From Chitinophagaceae bacterium (GTDB lineage Bacteria; Bacteroidota; Bacteroidia; Chitinophagales; UBA10324): 64,000 bases of DNA. The notes under the pieces were generated by a model. It saw nothing but the letters and a program-made list of their open reading frames with translations. It was not told where the DNA came from and searched no databases. The DNA is taken from NCBI GenBank assembly GCA_947469485.1, contig CANIPU010000007.1, positions 1-64,000 on the forward strand, given 5' to 3'. Of the stretch, positions 44,459-54,848 are shown one piece after another; the stretch's first letter is position 1; each line of letters opens with the position of its first letter. Both the position numbers and the translations under genes were made by a program.

Positions 44459-45262
44459 ATGACTAGATTTTTTTTTAGCATTTGTCTTATTCTTTTGACT
44501 TCTGGTTCTTTTTCTCAATCTTATTCTTCAAATATGATTGGTAAGTTGGATACTGTTTTTGTTCAAGACCCCAATAACAAAAACCTTGTTCATGAGTATG
44601 TTTATGATTCTGCCAAGTTTTTATATGCTGCCGGAAATTTATTGAATGGTAAAAGAGATGGAATTTGGAGAACTTATTTCGATAATCATTTTTTATTTAC
44701 TGTTGAAGAATATCGAAATGGCGAAAAGGAAGGTTTCAGTTTAATGCTGAACAGTAGTGGTTACATGATGAAAGAAGAGAATTATGTAAAAGGAATTAAG
44801 CATGGACTCTTCAAAACTTATGCTTCCAACGGCAAATTGAAAATGGAGGAAAATTTTATTAATGGGATTCAGGTGGGTTGGAGAAGGACTTATTATCCTG
44901 AAGGTGGAGTTCAGGAAAATGGATATTTTAATAAAGATGGAATTCGTGACAGTGTGAATCAATGGTTTTATGGAAACGGAAAATTATTGGTACAGTATAT
45001 TTATGTGAAAGGAGATATAAATGGTCCTTCAAAATCTTATTACGATAACGGAAATCTAAAAGCAGAAGGAAGTTTTAAGTCTAATTATGAAGAGGGTTAT
45101 TGGAAAGAATACTACGATAACAGTAAGCTGAAAGCAGAGGGGAATTATATATCAGGTAAAAAAAACGGTTCATGGAAATTATACGATGAAGGCGGATTAC
45201 CAATGAAAACCCAGGAATACAAAGACGGAACAATGATTTCAGAAAAAACAATTAACAAGTAA
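44459..45262 (+). CDS. MORN/YwqK-type repeat protein, exported (267 aa)
   Basis: The ATG at 44459 gives a signal peptide (MTRFFFSICLILLTSGSFSQ); an in-frame GTG at 44435 is less likely. About eight MORN-like units of some 23 residues follow, with the pattern GxWKxYYDNGKLKAEGxYxxGKKNG. Proteins of this sort are often labelled YwqK antitoxin-like, but here no toxin partner is nearby and the signal peptide points to the periplasm or surface. Function is unknown. Confidence 0.85.
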   Translation: MTRFFFSICLILLTSGSFSQSYSSNMIGKLDTVFVQDPNNKNLVHEYVYDSAKFLYAAGNLLNGKRDGIWRTYFDNHFLFTVEEYRNGEKEGFSLMLNSSGYMMKEENYVKGIKHGLFKTYASNGKLKMEENFINGIQVGWRRTYYPEGGVQENGYFNKDGIRDSVNQWFYGNGKLLVQYIYVKGDINGPSKSYYDNGNLKAEGSFKSNYEEGYWKEYYDNSKLKAEGNYISGKKNGSWKLYDEGGLPMKTQEYKDGTMISEKTINK

Positions 45263-45291
45263 TACCTTTCAAAAAAATTAAAACTCATTAA

Positions 45292-46362
45292 ATGAAAAAG
45301 ATTATAACATCAATCAGCATACTATTAATACCAGTATCTCTTTTTGCACAGATAACAATTAATCAGGCAGACTTACCGTCAGCAGGAAATATGTATGGTA
45401 TAACTAATGAAAACGCGACTGCAACTGTTGATTATACTAACTCTGGTCCAAATCACACTTGGGATTTTACCTTTTTAACAGCTGCTTCAACCGGCATTGA
45501 TACATTTTTTACCTTGTCTCAGTTACCGTCCGATTTTCAAACCTATTTTATAGGGGCTGATATGGCTGATAAATTCGGCCAAGGTGTTGGCATTGGAGGA
45601 TTTTCTCTTCAAGGAGCATATACAGCCTATAACAAAAGTGGAAACGGATTTTATAACCGTGGATTCGGTGGTACTGTTCCAGGATTTGGTATAACTCTTC
45701 CATTCATTTACATACCAGGAGATCAAATGGTGAAATTTCCGTTGGATTATAATGATGCAGATCTTTCATCATCAATTGCATTTTCAGGAGTTCCGGGAGT
45801 ACTTTCTATTAATCGTTCACGGAGTCGTTCGAGTTTAGTTGATGGCTGGGGAACATTACAGCTCCCTTCAGGAAATTATCAGGTATTGCGAATGAAAACT
45901 GATATTATGGATCATGATTCAGTTCATATTGATTTGCTAGGAACAGATCAGATACTTGATAATATCACTCATGAATATAAGTGGTATTCAAGTGGAAAAG
46001 GATTACCTGTTTTACAAATAAATACGAATGAAATTGGAGGAAATGAAACAGTAACACAAATTACCTATCAGGATCCTTCATTATTACCTAATTCAATTCA
46101 AACTATTCAAACAGAAAATACTGCATTGAATATTTTTCCAAATCCAGCAAGTGATTATGTATTTGTAATGCCAACAGAAAAAATGGCGAACCAAAAAATG
46201 TTGATTACTGATGTTTCAGGCAAACAGTTAGATGAAATTCCGCTTTCAACAATTGAGGTAACAACAATTGATTTAACAGGTTTTTCAGAGGGAATTTATT
46301 TCGTTAAGATTTTTAATTCTGGAAATATTCAGTCTGTTCAAAAGTTAATCGTAAATCGTTAA
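45292..46362 (+). CDS. Secreted protein with T9SS sorting domain (356 aa)
   Basis: Signal peptide at 1-19 (MKKIITSISILLIPVSLFA). The central part (20-270) is beta-rich and not recognised (GNMYGITNENATATVDYTNSGPNHTWDFTFL; SSGKGLPVLQINTNE). The C-terminus (ALNIFPNPASDYVFV...GFSEGIYFVKIF) is a T9SS type A sorting domain. It starts 30 bases after the MORN gene, so the two may be co-transcribed. Confidence 0.88.
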   Translation: MKKIITSISILLIPVSLFAQITINQADLPSAGNMYGITNENATATVDYTNSGPNHTWDFTFLTAASTGIDTFFTLSQLPSDFQTYFIGADMADKFGQGVGIGGFSLQGAYTAYNKSGNGFYNRGFGGTVPGFGITLPFIYIPGDQMVKFPLDYNDADLSSSIAFSGVPGVLSINRSRSRSSLVDGWGTLQLPSGNYQVLRMKTDIMDHDSVHIDLLGTDQILDNITHEYKWYSSGKGLPVLQINTNEIGGNETVTQITYQDPSLLPNSIQTIQTENTALNIFPNPASDYVFVMPTEKMANQKMLITDVSGKQLDEIPLSTIEVTTIDLTGFSEGIYFVKIFNSGNIQSVQKLIVNR

Positions 46363-46422
46363 TTACTTTGTGACTAATTAATAAGTCAGTTTATATTTTT
46401 GCCAGACCAAACTGAAAATAAT

Positions 46423-47790
46423 ATGGCAAACATTTTAATCATTGACGATGAAAAGAGCATAAGAAAAACGCTCCGGGAAATTCTTGAATATGAAAATTAT
46501 AAGGTAGAAGAAGCCGGTGATGGGAGTGAAGGATTAAATCTCCTGAAGGCAAATCAATATGATGTAGTGCTGCTTGATATAAAAATGCCGAAGATGGATG
46601 GCATGGAAGCACTTGAAAAAATCAGAGTTTTATATCCTGATTTGCCGGTTATAATGGTGAGCGGTCATGGTACATTGGAAACTGCAGTTGAAGCAGTGAA
46701 AAAGGGTGCTTATGATTATGTGGCCAAACCAATGGATTTGAACCGAATGCTCATAACTGTTCGCAATGCTCTTGATAAAACAAATCTTATAACCGAAGCA
46801 AAAGTTTTAAAGCGTAAGGTTTCTAAAACCAGAGTAATTCTCGGAAAATCGCCATCGATAAAAAAGATTAACGATAAAATTGAAAAAGTTGCACCAACTG
46901 ATGCAAGGGTTTTAATTACAGGAGAAAACGGAACCGGAAAAGAATTAGTGGCACGGTGGATTCATGAAAAATCAAATAGGCATGAAGGGCCAATTGTTGA
47001 AGTGAATTGTGCTGCAATTCCGGCTGAATTAATTGAAAGCGAATTATTCGGGCACGAAAAAGGTGCATTTACATCAGCAATTAAACAGCGGATCGGAAAA
47101 TTTGAACAGGCAAGTGGTGGCACTTTATTTATGGATGAAATTGGTGATATGAGCTTATCTGCTCAGGCAAAAGTGTTGCGTGTATTGCAGGAAAATAAAA
47201 TTACCAGAGTGGGTGGCGAAAAGGAAATTGCAATTGATGTTCGTGTAATTGCTGCAACAAACAAAGACCTTCATGCAGAGATTGCAAAAGGAACTTTCCG
47301 AGAAGATTTATATCATCGCCTTGGAGTTATACTTATACATGTTCCAACTTTAAATGAACGAAAAGATGATATTCCGATTCTTGCCAATCAGTTTGTTCAG
47401 GAAATATGTGAAGAGTATGGAATTCCGAAAAAAGTAATTACTCCAAAAGCTATTCAGGAAATGCAAAACATGCACTGGAGCGGCAATATTCGCGAACTGC
47501 ATAATGTATTGGAGAGATTAGTAATATTAAGCGATGCAAAGATTACAGAGGAAGAAGTATTGACTTATGCTGTTGCACACCATGTTCGTGATCCGTTTGA
47601 AGCTATATTTAATACTCATGAGCGTTTCCAGGATTTTAAAGATTACATGGAAAAACAATTCATTGAGTTTAAATTGAAAAAGAATGTATGGAATGTTTCA
47701 AAAACCGCTGATGAAATTGACATTCAGCGCAGTCACCTATATAACAAAATTGAAAAGTATAGTTTGAAAAGAGAAGAAAGTGTGAGTTGA
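46423..47790 (+). CDS. Sigma-54-dependent response regulator, NtrC type (455 aa)
   Basis: The ATG at 46423 is preferred over an upstream TTG. Receiver domain (1-120) with IDDEKS and the phosphorylated Asp in VVLLDIKMPKMDG. AAA+ sigma-54 activation domain (about 145-380) with Walker A GENGTGKE, the GAFTSA loop that touches sigma-54, and a Walker B in GGTLFMDEIGD. The C-terminal Fis-like helix-turn-helix (NVSKTADEIDIQRSHLYNKIEKY) binds DNA. No partner histidine kinase is adjacent. It activates transcription from sigma-54 promoters when phosphorylated. Confidence 0.95.
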   Translation: MANILIIDDEKSIRKTLREILEYENYKVEEAGDGSEGLNLLKANQYDVVLLDIKMPKMDGMEALEKIRVLYPDLPVIMVSGHGTLETAVEAVKKGAYDYVAKPMDLNRMLITVRNALDKTNLITEAKVLKRKVSKTRVILGKSPSIKKINDKIEKVAPTDARVLITGENGTGKELVARWIHEKSNRHEGPIVEVNCAAIPAELIESELFGHEKGAFTSAIKQRIGKFEQASGGTLFMDEIGDMSLSAQAKVLRVLQENKITRVGGEKEIAIDVRVIAATNKDLHAEIAKGTFREDLYHRLGVILIHVPTLNERKDDIPILANQFVQEICEEYGIPKKVITPKAIQEMQNMHWSGNIRELHNVLERLVILSDAKITEEEVLTYAVAHHVRDPFEAIFNTHERFQDFKDYMEKQFIEFKLKKNVWNVSKTADEIDIQRSHLYNKIEKYSLKREESVS

Positions 47791-47812
47791 AAAACTGATT
47801 TTTAAAATTTGG

Positions 47813-47848
47813 AAAAGCATTGTTCAGAAATGAATAATGCTTTTTTTT
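47813..47848 (+). terminator. Terminator after the NtrC-type gene
   Basis: A 13-bp stem with one G-U pair on the plus strand (47813-47825/47832-47844), followed by a T-run. It overlaps the end of the convergent rnz gene. Confidence 0.85.
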
Positions 47849-48761
47849 ATCTTTCAATTGAAAATGTTTGTCCTTCAATTGCCAATTCAGTTTCTCTGAA
47901 AATTTCTTTGGCCTCTGCAAGTAATGGTTGAAGATTTTCATACTTGGCAGAGAAATGACCAAGTAATAATTTTTTTACTCCAATAGCTTTTCCAATAGTT
48001 GCCGCTTGTTTAGCTGTTGAATGAAATGTCAGCACTGCTCGCTCTGCTGATTCTTCCATAAATGTTGCTTCATGATAAACAACATCGCAACCGGAAATAT
48101 ATTTAATCAACTCATTGTGGTAAATAGTATCTGCACAAAAAGCATAAGAGCGCGGAGCAACAGGAGGTAAAGTCCACTCATTTGATTTTAATATTTTTCC
48201 TTCCCACTCACTATCATTTCCTTTTTTCAATTCAGCAATTACCTGAAAAGGGAAATTCAATTCAGCAATTTTATCGGGATTAATTTTTCGCAAACCAATT
48301 TTTTCTTTGAATAAAAATCCATGAGTTGGAATGCGGTGTTTTACCGGAAATGAACTGATTATAAACTCATCGGTTTCCAATAAAACAGAAACTACTTCAC
48401 TTATTACTTCATGAAATATTAATTGGTAAAAAAGTGTTGTGTTTGATACTGCCAATTGAAGATTAATAATATCAAGCAATCCTTTCGGACCATAAACATG
48501 CAAAGGCTTTTCTCTGCGCATTAAATGATAAGAAGTAATTAATCCAATCAACCCGAAGTAATGATCTCCGTGCAAGTGAGAAATAAAAATATGGTCGAAT
48601 TTGCTTTTGCGAATTTTATATTTCGCTAATTGCATTTGAGTTCCTTCACCACAATCAACTAAAAACTGTTGTTCATGAATTTGTACAATCTGTGAAGTCG
48701 GATGCCTGCCATGAGCAGGAATAGCGGAGTTATTTCCTAAGATTGTAACTTCAAAAGGCAT
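47847..48761 (-). CDS. rnz: Ribonuclease Z (304 aa)
   Basis: Metallo-beta-lactamase-fold tRNA 3' processing endonuclease. The motif SHLHGDH (HxHxDH, about 60-66) and further metal ligands (CDVVYHEATF, LLGHFSAKY) are present. Length matches short-form RNase Z/ElaC. It removes 3' trailers from tRNA precursors; the tRNA-Lys in this window lacks an encoded CCA, which fits RNase Z processing. It starts 1 base after the STAS gene stops. Confidence 0.95.
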   Translation of the reverse strand: MPFEVTILGNNSAIPAHGRHPTSQIVQIHEQQFLVDCGEGTQMQLAKYKIRKSKFDHIFISHLHGDHYFGLIGLITSYHLMRREKPLHVYGPKGLLDIINLQLAVSNTTLFYQLIFHEVISEVVSVLLETDEFIISSFPVKHRIPTHGFLFKEKIGLRKINPDKIAELNFPFQVIAELKKGNDSEWEGKILKSNEWTLPPVAPRSYAFCADTIYHNELIKYISGCDVVYHEATFMEESAERAVLTFHSTAKQAATIGKAIGVKKLLLGHFSAKYENLQPLLAEAKEIFRETELAIEGQTFSIER

Positions 48762-48762
48762 T

Positions 48763-49137
48763 TTAATTTTTAGCCTTCAATTCTCGCTCTAATTCTTCCA
48801 TCATAATTAAATCACTTGCTTCCTGTTGAGTAGGAATGATAGTAAGTATAGAATCTAATTGAGATATTTTAATCAACTTTAAAACATTTTCGTTCACCTT
48901 ACAAAGAATTAACGAACCATTAACTCCCTTGCAAATACGATTGGCAATAAGAATTGAACTGAGTCCTGATGAATCAACAAACCGAATTGAACTCATATCG
49001 AAAATTATATTTTTTACACCTTCTGCATTCAGCACAATCATTTCTGATTTAAGCGATGGAGCTAAAACAGAATTCAATTTTTCATCTTCTAATTTGAAAA
49101 CAGAATACTTTTCTTGTTTGTCTATTGAGAACTTCAT
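48763..49137 (-). CDS. STAS-domain anti-sigma factor antagonist-like protein (124 aa)
   Basis: A single STAS domain of the SpoIIAA/RsbV type. The segment NIIFDMSSIRFVDSSGLSSILIANRICKG (about 40-68) includes the serine region that is phosphorylated in partner-switching systems. No anti-sigma kinase is nearby. It is directly coupled to rnz downstream. Confidence 0.9.
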   Translation of the reverse strand: MKFSIDKQEKYSVFKLEDEKLNSVLAPSLKSEMIVLNAEGVKNIIFDMSSIRFVDSSGLSSILIANRICKGVNGSLILCKVNENVLKLIKISQLDSILTIIPTQQEASDLIMMEELERELKAKN

Positions 49138-49461
49138 GCTGCTTAATTTGTTATTGAATCACAAACTTACATGAATAAAACGACACTTAAAATAGCGGAG
49201 ATATAATGTGTGGACTATTTTTGAAATTCTTGAAGTAATTGATTCATTTAGACTAGTCGGAAATGTGTTATAAAAAACTGAATGTTGATAGATGTTTGAA
49301 ACCTTTGGAAACAAATAACAGTTGATTGTGTAAAAATGGTTAATTGATTAACTGCTTTTAGGTTTGATTTGTGACACAACCGTTTAATTTCAACTTTGAA
49401 AACACTGACAATTTGCAAGTCAATAAACAATTGGTTCGCAATTTGTCAAATACTATAAACT
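49138..49461. other. Divergent gap between the STAS and clpC genes
   Basis: About 320 bases without a gene. It should hold the promoters of both operons. A 14-base palindrome (GTTAAT TG ATTAAC, 49339-49352) and a TATTTTTG box (49216-49223, fitting TAnnTTTG) are visible, but no matching -33 element was placed. A 60-codon open frame on the minus strand here looks accidental. Confidence 0.5.
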
Positions 49462-51999
49462 ATGGAAGCTAAATTTTCACCAAAAGTTAGAGAAGTGATT
49501 TCCTTTAGTCGCGAAGAAGCACTGAGACTAGGTCACGATTTCATTGGTACTGAACATTTGTTACTTGGACTTATTCGTGAAGGCGAAGGCCTCGCGATAA
49601 AAGTTATTAAGTCAATGGATGTTGATGTAATAATGTTAAGGAAGGCCGTTGAAGATTCAATACGCGAAAAAGGGGGGCATCAATCACTTAATGTAAGTAA
49701 TCTCCCGCTGACAAAACAGGCAGAAAAAATATTAAAAATTGCCATTTTGGAAGCAAAACTCATGAAGAGTGAAACAATCGGTACTGAGCATTTAATGCTT
49801 TCAATTCTTAAGAATAAAGATTCAGTTGCTACTGAATTACTAACACGGTTTGAAGTAGAATATGAACGCTTTAAGGATGAACTCGACTTTTTGCAACAGG
49901 ATATTAAAAGTGAAATGCCTGGTGAAAGCGGTGATGATGAAGGGTTTGAAGATGAGGAAAAAGCAAAATCAACCGGCACAAGCCGTAAACAAGGAGCAAC
50001 AAAATCACGCACCCCAGTACTTGATAACTTCGGCAGGGATATTACCAAAATGGGTGAAGAAGGAAACCTTGATCCGATTGTTGGTCGTGAAAATGAAATA
50101 GAACGGGTTTCTCAGATATTAAGCCGTCGGAAAAAAAATAATCCAATTCTTATTGGAGAACCAGGTGTTGGTAAAACTGCAATTGTTGAAGGGCTTGCTT
50201 TAAGAATTATTCAGCGCAAAGTTTCCCGCGTTTTATATGATAAAAGAATTGTAATGCTTGATCTTGCTGCTTTAGTTGCCGGAACCAAGTATCGCGGACA
50301 GTTTGAAGAGCGAATGAAGGCTATTATGAATGAATTAGAAAAAAATCGCGATGTGATTTTATTCATAGATGAAATTCATACCATAGTTGGGGCAGGAGGT
50401 GCGACAGGTTCGTTGGATGCGTCAAATATTTTTAAACCAGCATTGGCTCGTGGAGAACTACAATGCATCGGGGCATCAACTTTAGATGAATATCGTCAGT
50501 ACATTGAAAAGGATGGCGCATTAGACCGCAGGTTCCAAAAGGTTTTAGTTGAGCCACCATCAGCAGATGAGGCTGTAATAATTTTGAGCAACATAAAAGG
50601 CAAATACGAAGAGTTTCATAATGTGAATTACTCTGAAGATGCAATTAAGGCTTGTGTTCACTTATCAAACAGATACATTACTGATCGCTTACTGCCTGAT
50701 AAAGCTATTGATGTTTTGGATGAAGTAGGAGCAAAGGTTCATCTGAAAAATATCCATGTACCTCAAAGTCTTTTAGATCTTGAAAAAAAGATTGAAGATG
50801 TAAAGGTTGAAAAAAATAAAGTTGTTAAGAGTCAGAAATATGAAGAAGCTGCTCGTCTTCGTGATTCAGAAAAGAAATTACAGGAAGAATTAGAAGGAGC
50901 GAAAAAGAATTGGGAAGAAGAAACAAAAGTTGCACGCTATCCTGTAAGTGAAGATGATATTGCTGAAGTTGTAGCAATGATTACTGGAGTTCCTGTAAAG
51001 CGTGTTGCACAAGGCGAAGGTGCTCGCTTATTAAAAATGAGCGAAGAATTAAAGGGAAGTGTAATTGGGCAGGATGAGGCTATTATAAAAGTTACAAAAG
51101 CGATTCAAAGAAATAGAGCAGGCCTGAAAGATCCTAAAAAACCAATTGGCTCATTTATTTTCTTAGGTCCAACCGGTGTAGGAAAAACTGAATTAGCAAA
51201 AGTATTAGCTCGTTATTTATTTGATTCTGATGATGCCTTAATCAGAATTGATATGAGTGAATACATGGAGAAATTTTCTGTATCGCGATTGATTGGAGCC
51301 CCTCCTGGATATGTAGGTTATGAAGAAGGCGGACAATTAACTGAAAAAGTTCGCCGCAAACCTTACTCAGTTATTCTGTTGGATGAAATTGAAAAGGCGC
51401 ATCCTGATGTATACAGTGTTTTGTTACAAGTATTGGATGATGGTATTTTAACTGATGGTTTAGGAAGAAAAGTTGACTTCAAGAATACTTTAATCATCAT
51501 GACATCGAATATTGGTGCAAGACAGTTAAAGGATTTCGGAACTGGAATTGGATTTTCAACGAATGCTAAAAAGGACTCAGCAGATTCTCATAGCAAAACA
51601 GTTATTGAAAATGCAATGAAGCGCACATTTGCTCCTGAATTTTTAAATCGTATTGATGATGTTATTGTGTTTAACTCATTGACAAAAGATCACATACATG
51701 TTATCATTGACATTATGATGAAAGATGTGTATGCAAGAGTTCAGCATCTAGGATTTGTAATGGAGTTAAGTAAACCAGCGAAGGATTTCTTAAGTGAAAA
51801 AGGATATGATGAAAAATATGGTGCCAGACCTTTGCACCGTGCAATTCAAAAATATCTTGAAGATCCGCTTGCCGAAGAAATTCTGAATTCACAAATAAAG
51901 CCAGGTGATGTGGTAATGGTTGATTGTGATGCGAAGGATAAAGAAAAATTAAAAATTACTGTAAAGAAGCAAAAAAAGTCAGAAAAATCTGATGCCTGA
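49462..51999 (+). CDS. clpC: ClpC-type AAA+ unfoldase (845 aa)
   Basis: Order: Clp N-domain repeats (1-150), AAA+ domain 1 with Walker [10 protein letters not shown] (about 230), a middle domain with a UVR-like coiled coil ([20 protein letters not shown], about 460), and AAA+ domain 2 with Walker [10 protein letters not shown] (about 570). The UVR-containing middle domain marks ClpC rather than ClpB or ClpA. It unfolds proteins for ClpP; no clpP is in the window. Intact, typical length. Confidence 0.96.
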   Translation: MEAKFSPKVREVISFSREEALRLGHDFIGTEHLLLGLIREGEGLAIKVIKSMDVDVIMLRKAVEDSIREKGGHQSLNVSNLPLTKQAEKILKIAILEAKLMKSETIGTEHLMLSILKNKDSVATELLTRFEVEYERFKDELDFLQQDIKSEMPGESGDDEGFEDEEKAKSTGTSRKQGATKSRTPVLDNFGRDITKMGEEGNLDPIVGRENEIERVSQILSRRKKNNPILIGEPGVGKTAIVEGLALRIIQRKVSRVLYDKRIVMLDLAALVAGTKYRGQFEERMKAIMNELEKNRDVILFIDEIHTIVGAGGATGSLDASNIFKPALARGELQCIGASTLDEYRQYIEKDGALDRRFQKVLVEPPSADEAVIILSNIKGKYEEFHNVNYSEDAIKACVHLSNRYITDRLLPDKAIDVLDEVGAKVHLKNIHVPQSLLDLEKKIEDVKVEKNKVVKSQKYEEAARLRDSEKKLQEELEGAKKNWEEETKVARYPVSEDDIAEVVAMITGVPVKRVAQGEGARLLKMSEELKGSVIGQDEAIIKVTKAIQRNRAGLKDPKKPIGSFIFLGPTGVGKTELAKVLARYLFDSDDALIRIDMSEYMEKFSVSRLIGAPPGYVGYEEGGQLTEKVRRKPYSVILLDEIEKAHPDVYSVLLQVLDDGILTDGLGRKVDFKNTLIIMTSNIGARQLKDFGTGIGFSTNAKKDSADSHSKTVIENAMKRTFAPEFLNRIDDVIVFNSLTKDHIHVIIDIMMKDVYARVQHLGFVMELSKPAKDFLSEKGYDEKYGARPLHRAIQKYLEDPLAEEILNSQIKPGDVVMVDCDAKDKEKLKITVKKQKKSEKSDA

Positions 52000-52017
52000 T
52001 TAAAATAATTAAAAAGT

Positions 52018-52055
52018 AAAAAGGGCAATTCACGAATGTGGGTTGCCTTTTTTTA
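52018..52055 (+). terminator. Terminator after clpC
   Basis: Arms AAAGGGCAA and TTGCCTTT pair with one bulge around a loop of about 14 bases, followed by a run of T. It lies about 20 bases past the clpC stop. Confidence 0.7.
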
Positions 52056-52075
52056 TAGGTAAACTGATTCTGTTT

Positions 52076-53050
52076 ATGAAAAATATTTTTTCAGTTTTAT
52101 TATTCATCATTTCAATTAATATGGTTAGTAAGGCTCAATCTCATATGACTGAAATAAAAAATTTCGGAACAAATCCCGGAAATCTGAAAATGTATTTGCA
52201 TTCACCAAATAGTACTTGGGGCAGTTCTTTAAAAAAGCCAATGGTTGTTGTTTTGCATGGCTGTTCGCAGACAGCTGAGATTGTTGCAAGACAATCAGGT
52301 TGGAACAAACTTGCAGATGAGAATGGTTTTTATGTTTTATATCCGCAACAATTATTTTATAATAACACAGCAGAATGTTTTAACTGGTTTAACAAAAACG
52401 ATGTTTTAAAAGATAAAGGAGAAGTTTTGTCAATCGAAGAAATGATTTCATATACTGTTAAATCGTATTCAATTGATACTGCGCAAATATTTATTTACGG
52501 ATTGTCTGCTGGCGCTGTTATGGGTGTTTCAATGCTGTCCGACTATCCGGATTTGTTTAACGCTGGCGCTTCGTTAGGAGGTGGAGCTTTTATGTGCGCA
52601 TTAAATCCGTTGGAAGCAATGAGTATGATGAATCTACCTGATATTAAATCACCAGTAGAATTAGGAACTTTAGTCAAAAATCAAAATCCTGATTATAACG
52701 GAAGTATTCCCCGACTGATAATAATACACGGGGAAAAAGACTTTGTGGTGAATTATAAAAATGCAAGTGAATTAATTAAGCAATGGACCAATGTTATGGG
52801 CATTGATACAACGCCTTCAATCAAAATTGATTCTTTCAACCATGTTTCTGATTTAATTAAGTATTCGTGGCTTGATAAGAATCGAAACGAAATTATTATA
52901 TTTTATTCCTTCAAAAATTTAGGTCATTCTGTTCCGGTCGATCCTGGAAATGGAAAAAATCAGGGAGGGGAAATTGGATTGTTTGCCACTGATAAAAATT
53001 TCTTCAGTACCTATTATATTGCAAAAGACTTTGGTCTATTAAGGGAATGA
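52076..53050 (+). CDS. Secreted PHB-depolymerase/feruloyl-esterase-type alpha/beta hydrolase (324 aa)
   Basis: The ATG at 52076 gives a signal peptide (MKNIFSVLLFIISINMVSKA); an in-frame TTG upstream lies in the clpC terminator. LHGCSQTAEI (oxyanion region), the nucleophile elbow IYGLSAGAVMG (GxSxG), LIIIHGEKDFVVNYKN (acid) and LGHSVPVDPG (His) are in the right order for the esterase PHB-depolymerase family. The substrate could be a polyester or an esterified polysaccharide. Confidence 0.9.
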   Translation: MKNIFSVLLFIISINMVSKAQSHMTEIKNFGTNPGNLKMYLHSPNSTWGSSLKKPMVVVLHGCSQTAEIVARQSGWNKLADENGFYVLYPQQLFYNNTAECFNWFNKNDVLKDKGEVLSIEEMISYTVKSYSIDTAQIFIYGLSAGAVMGVSMLSDYPDLFNAGASLGGGAFMCALNPLEAMSMMNLPDIKSPVELGTLVKNQNPDYNGSIPRLIIIHGEKDFVVNYKNASELIKQWTNVMGIDTTPSIKIDSFNHVSDLIKYSWLDKNRNEIIIFYSFKNLGHSVPVDPGNGKNQGGEIGLFATDKNFFSTYYIAKDFGLLRE

Positions 53051-53137
53051 TTGTTATAGTAAAAATCATAAACAATTTGGTAAGTATTTGGAACTTGAAA
53101 TTATAGGATTCACTTTTGCGCCGCAAAAGTTTTAAAA

Positions 53138-53602
53138 GTGATAATTCATTTAAGCAAAAAAATATTCAGGTTGCGAGTAGTTCGGTATTTCTGTACTGCA
53201 ATTACTGCTACATCTGTTGATGTATTCGTTTATTTCCTGGCTTACAATTTTGTTGTTCAAAAAAAGGACTTTCATTTATCAAATGTCATTACGATAGGAG
53301 CACCTACTATTTCATTGATGATTTCATTCTGTTTCGGTTTAGCAACAAATTTTTATCTGACCAGAAAATTTGTCTTTATAGAATCTGATCTCCGGGTACG
53401 ACATCAATTCATGCGATATACAGCCGTTGCTTTAGGCGCACTCGTATTGAATTATTTTCTGATGAATTTTTTAATTAAAGAATTTCAATGGTATCCGACT
53501 TTGGCCAGAGCTACTGCCGCAGTAAGTATTGGGGTAATAAGTTTTGCAGTACATAAAACATTTTCATTCACAATTAAGAATGAAGAAGAAATGGAAGATT
53601 AG
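53138..53602 (+). CDS. GtrA-family membrane protein (154 aa)
   Basis: The start is GTG. Four hydrophobic segments are visible (YFCTAITATSVDVFVYFLAY, TISLMISFCFGLATNFYLTRKFVF, YTAVALGALVLNYFLMNFLI, ATAAVSIGVISFAVHKTFSF). The pattern NFYLTRKFVF is typical of GtrA proteins, thought to move lipid-linked sugars or to assist glycosyltransferases. No such partner is adjacent. Confidence 0.87.
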   Translation: MIIHLSKKIFRLRVVRYFCTAITATSVDVFVYFLAYNFVVQKKDFHLSNVITIGAPTISLMISFCFGLATNFYLTRKFVFIESDLRVRHQFMRYTAVALGALVLNYFLMNFLIKEFQWYPTLARATAAVSIGVISFAVHKTFSFTIKNEEEMED

Positions 53603-53610
53603 AAGTTGTT

Positions 53611-54150
53611 TTATAAAATACTCTTCTCTAACAAAATAAATTCCAAAGGTTTTTTAGGTATTCCAAATCGTTTGTCATGCGATGGAAACGGTTTTTTTAC
53701 ACCGGTATTCTTATATCCGTGTTTGATATACCAATTGACCAAAACACTTCGGTCAGTTATAACTGACATATATACCGCTGAACAATTAACAGCTTTTGCT
53801 TGAACTTCAGCTTCCTTCATCATGGCTTTACCTATTCCCATTCCCTGTAATTCCGGTGATACGGTAAGCATTCCCAGATATAATTTATAGCCATGTTTTT
53901 CTAAGTGTACACAACAGATTATTCGATTTTCATTGTCAGTGTACTTTAAAATCATGGAATCCTTTTTTTTAATAAATTCTTTTAATCGTTCTTCATCAAC
54001 ACGAATTCCGTCTAATAAATCAGCTTCTGTGGTCCATCCGATTTTTGAAGATTCTCCACGGTAAGCTGAGTTCACCAAAGTATTCAATTCGGCAACATCT
54101 GAAATTTTTGCCTTCGATATTTTCATTTTAGGATCTACTGTAATTTTCAT
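53611..54150 (-). CDS. GNAT-family N-acetyltransferase (179 aa)
   Basis: Acetyl-CoA-binding motif A is GMLTVSPELQGMGIGKAMMKEAEVQA (Q/RxxGxG/A form, about 93-118). Motif B follows with SVLVNWYIKHGYKNTGVKKPF. Length is typical. The substrate is unknown. It follows the rRNA pseudouridine synthase gene by 6 bases, so they are probably co-transcribed. Confidence 0.9.
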   Translation of the reverse strand: MKITVDPKMKISKAKISDVAELNTLVNSAYRGESSKIGWTTEADLLDGIRVDEERLKEFIKKKDSMILKYTDNENRIICCVHLEKHGYKLYLGMLTVSPELQGMGIGKAMMKEAEVQAKAVNCSAVYMSVITDRSVLVNWYIKHGYKNTGVKKPFPSHDKRFGIPKKPLEFILLEKSIL

Positions 54151-54156
54151 ACTTCT

Positions 54157-54774
54157 TTAATGCAATTTTAATAATCTATATATCTCAGTCTTATCTATTT
54201 CAACAACATCACCACTATTCATTTTTTCTACTGTCAGGTTTTCAATTTTCCATCTTATTAACCGTAAAGTTGAAAAACCAACAGCGGCTGTCATTTTTCT
54301 TACTTGATGATTCTTTCCTTCGGTCAAAGATAGCTCAATCCATGAGGTCGGACTGTTTTTTCTGAAACGAATAGGTGGAATCCGTAAAGGAACCATGGGT
54401 TCATCAACCAGAAATTTTGATAAAGCTGATTTAGTCTTGTGTCTTTCTCCTCTTACATTTATGGCAAGCCCTGCTTCTAGTCGTTTCAATGCTTCATCAG
54501 AAATAATTCCTTCTAACTGTGCTAAATAAGTTCTGACATGCGAGTTTTTTGGGTCTAACAATTTATTGTTGAGCGATGTGTCGTTTGTTAGAATCAGCAA
54601 CCCTTCGGTGTCCTCATCAAGGCGACCAACCGGATAAACATCTTTTGGAAATTCAAATAGTTCCTTGAGAGTATTTTTGCCTTCTATTGGTGAAAACTGG
54701 CATAAAACACGAAATGGTTTGTATAAAATGAAATATCTGAATAATTCGGCACGCTGTATTTTCTCTTTTATCAT
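54157..54774 (-). CDS. rRNA pseudouridine synthase, RluE-like (205 aa)
   Basis: RsuA/RluB/E-type pseudouridine synthase with the catalytic aspartate in VGRLDEDTEGLLILTND (about 50). YFILYKPFRVLCQFSP opens the fold, and EGKNHQVRKMTAAVGFSTLRLIRWKI closes it. It has no N-terminal S4 domain, and its length of about 205 fits RluE, which acts on 23S rRNA. The exact target base is inferred from the family. Confidence 0.88.
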   Translation of the reverse strand: MIKEKIQRAELFRYFILYKPFRVLCQFSPIEGKNTLKELFEFPKDVYPVGRLDEDTEGLLILTNDTSLNNKLLDPKNSHVRTYLAQLEGIISDEALKRLEAGLAINVRGERHKTKSALSKFLVDEPMVPLRIPPIRFRKNSPTSWIELSLTEGKNHQVRKMTAAVGFSTLRLIRWKIENLTVEKMNSGDVVEIDKTEIYRLLKLH

Positions 54775-54848
54775 CGTAATTACTTTAAACTAAAATTTCT
54801 ATTCTCCGAAATATCAAATTACTTTGCCACTTAAACTGTAAACAATAA

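Noticed and set aside
44459-45262. YwqK-type antitoxin of a toxin-antitoxin pair
   Set aside because: The protein has a signal peptide, the match is to generic MORN repeats, and no toxin gene is adjacent.
49248-49430. 60-codon minus-strand open frame between the STAS and clpC genes
   Set aside because: No recognisable domain, and it lies in a gap that should hold two promoters; treated as non-coding.
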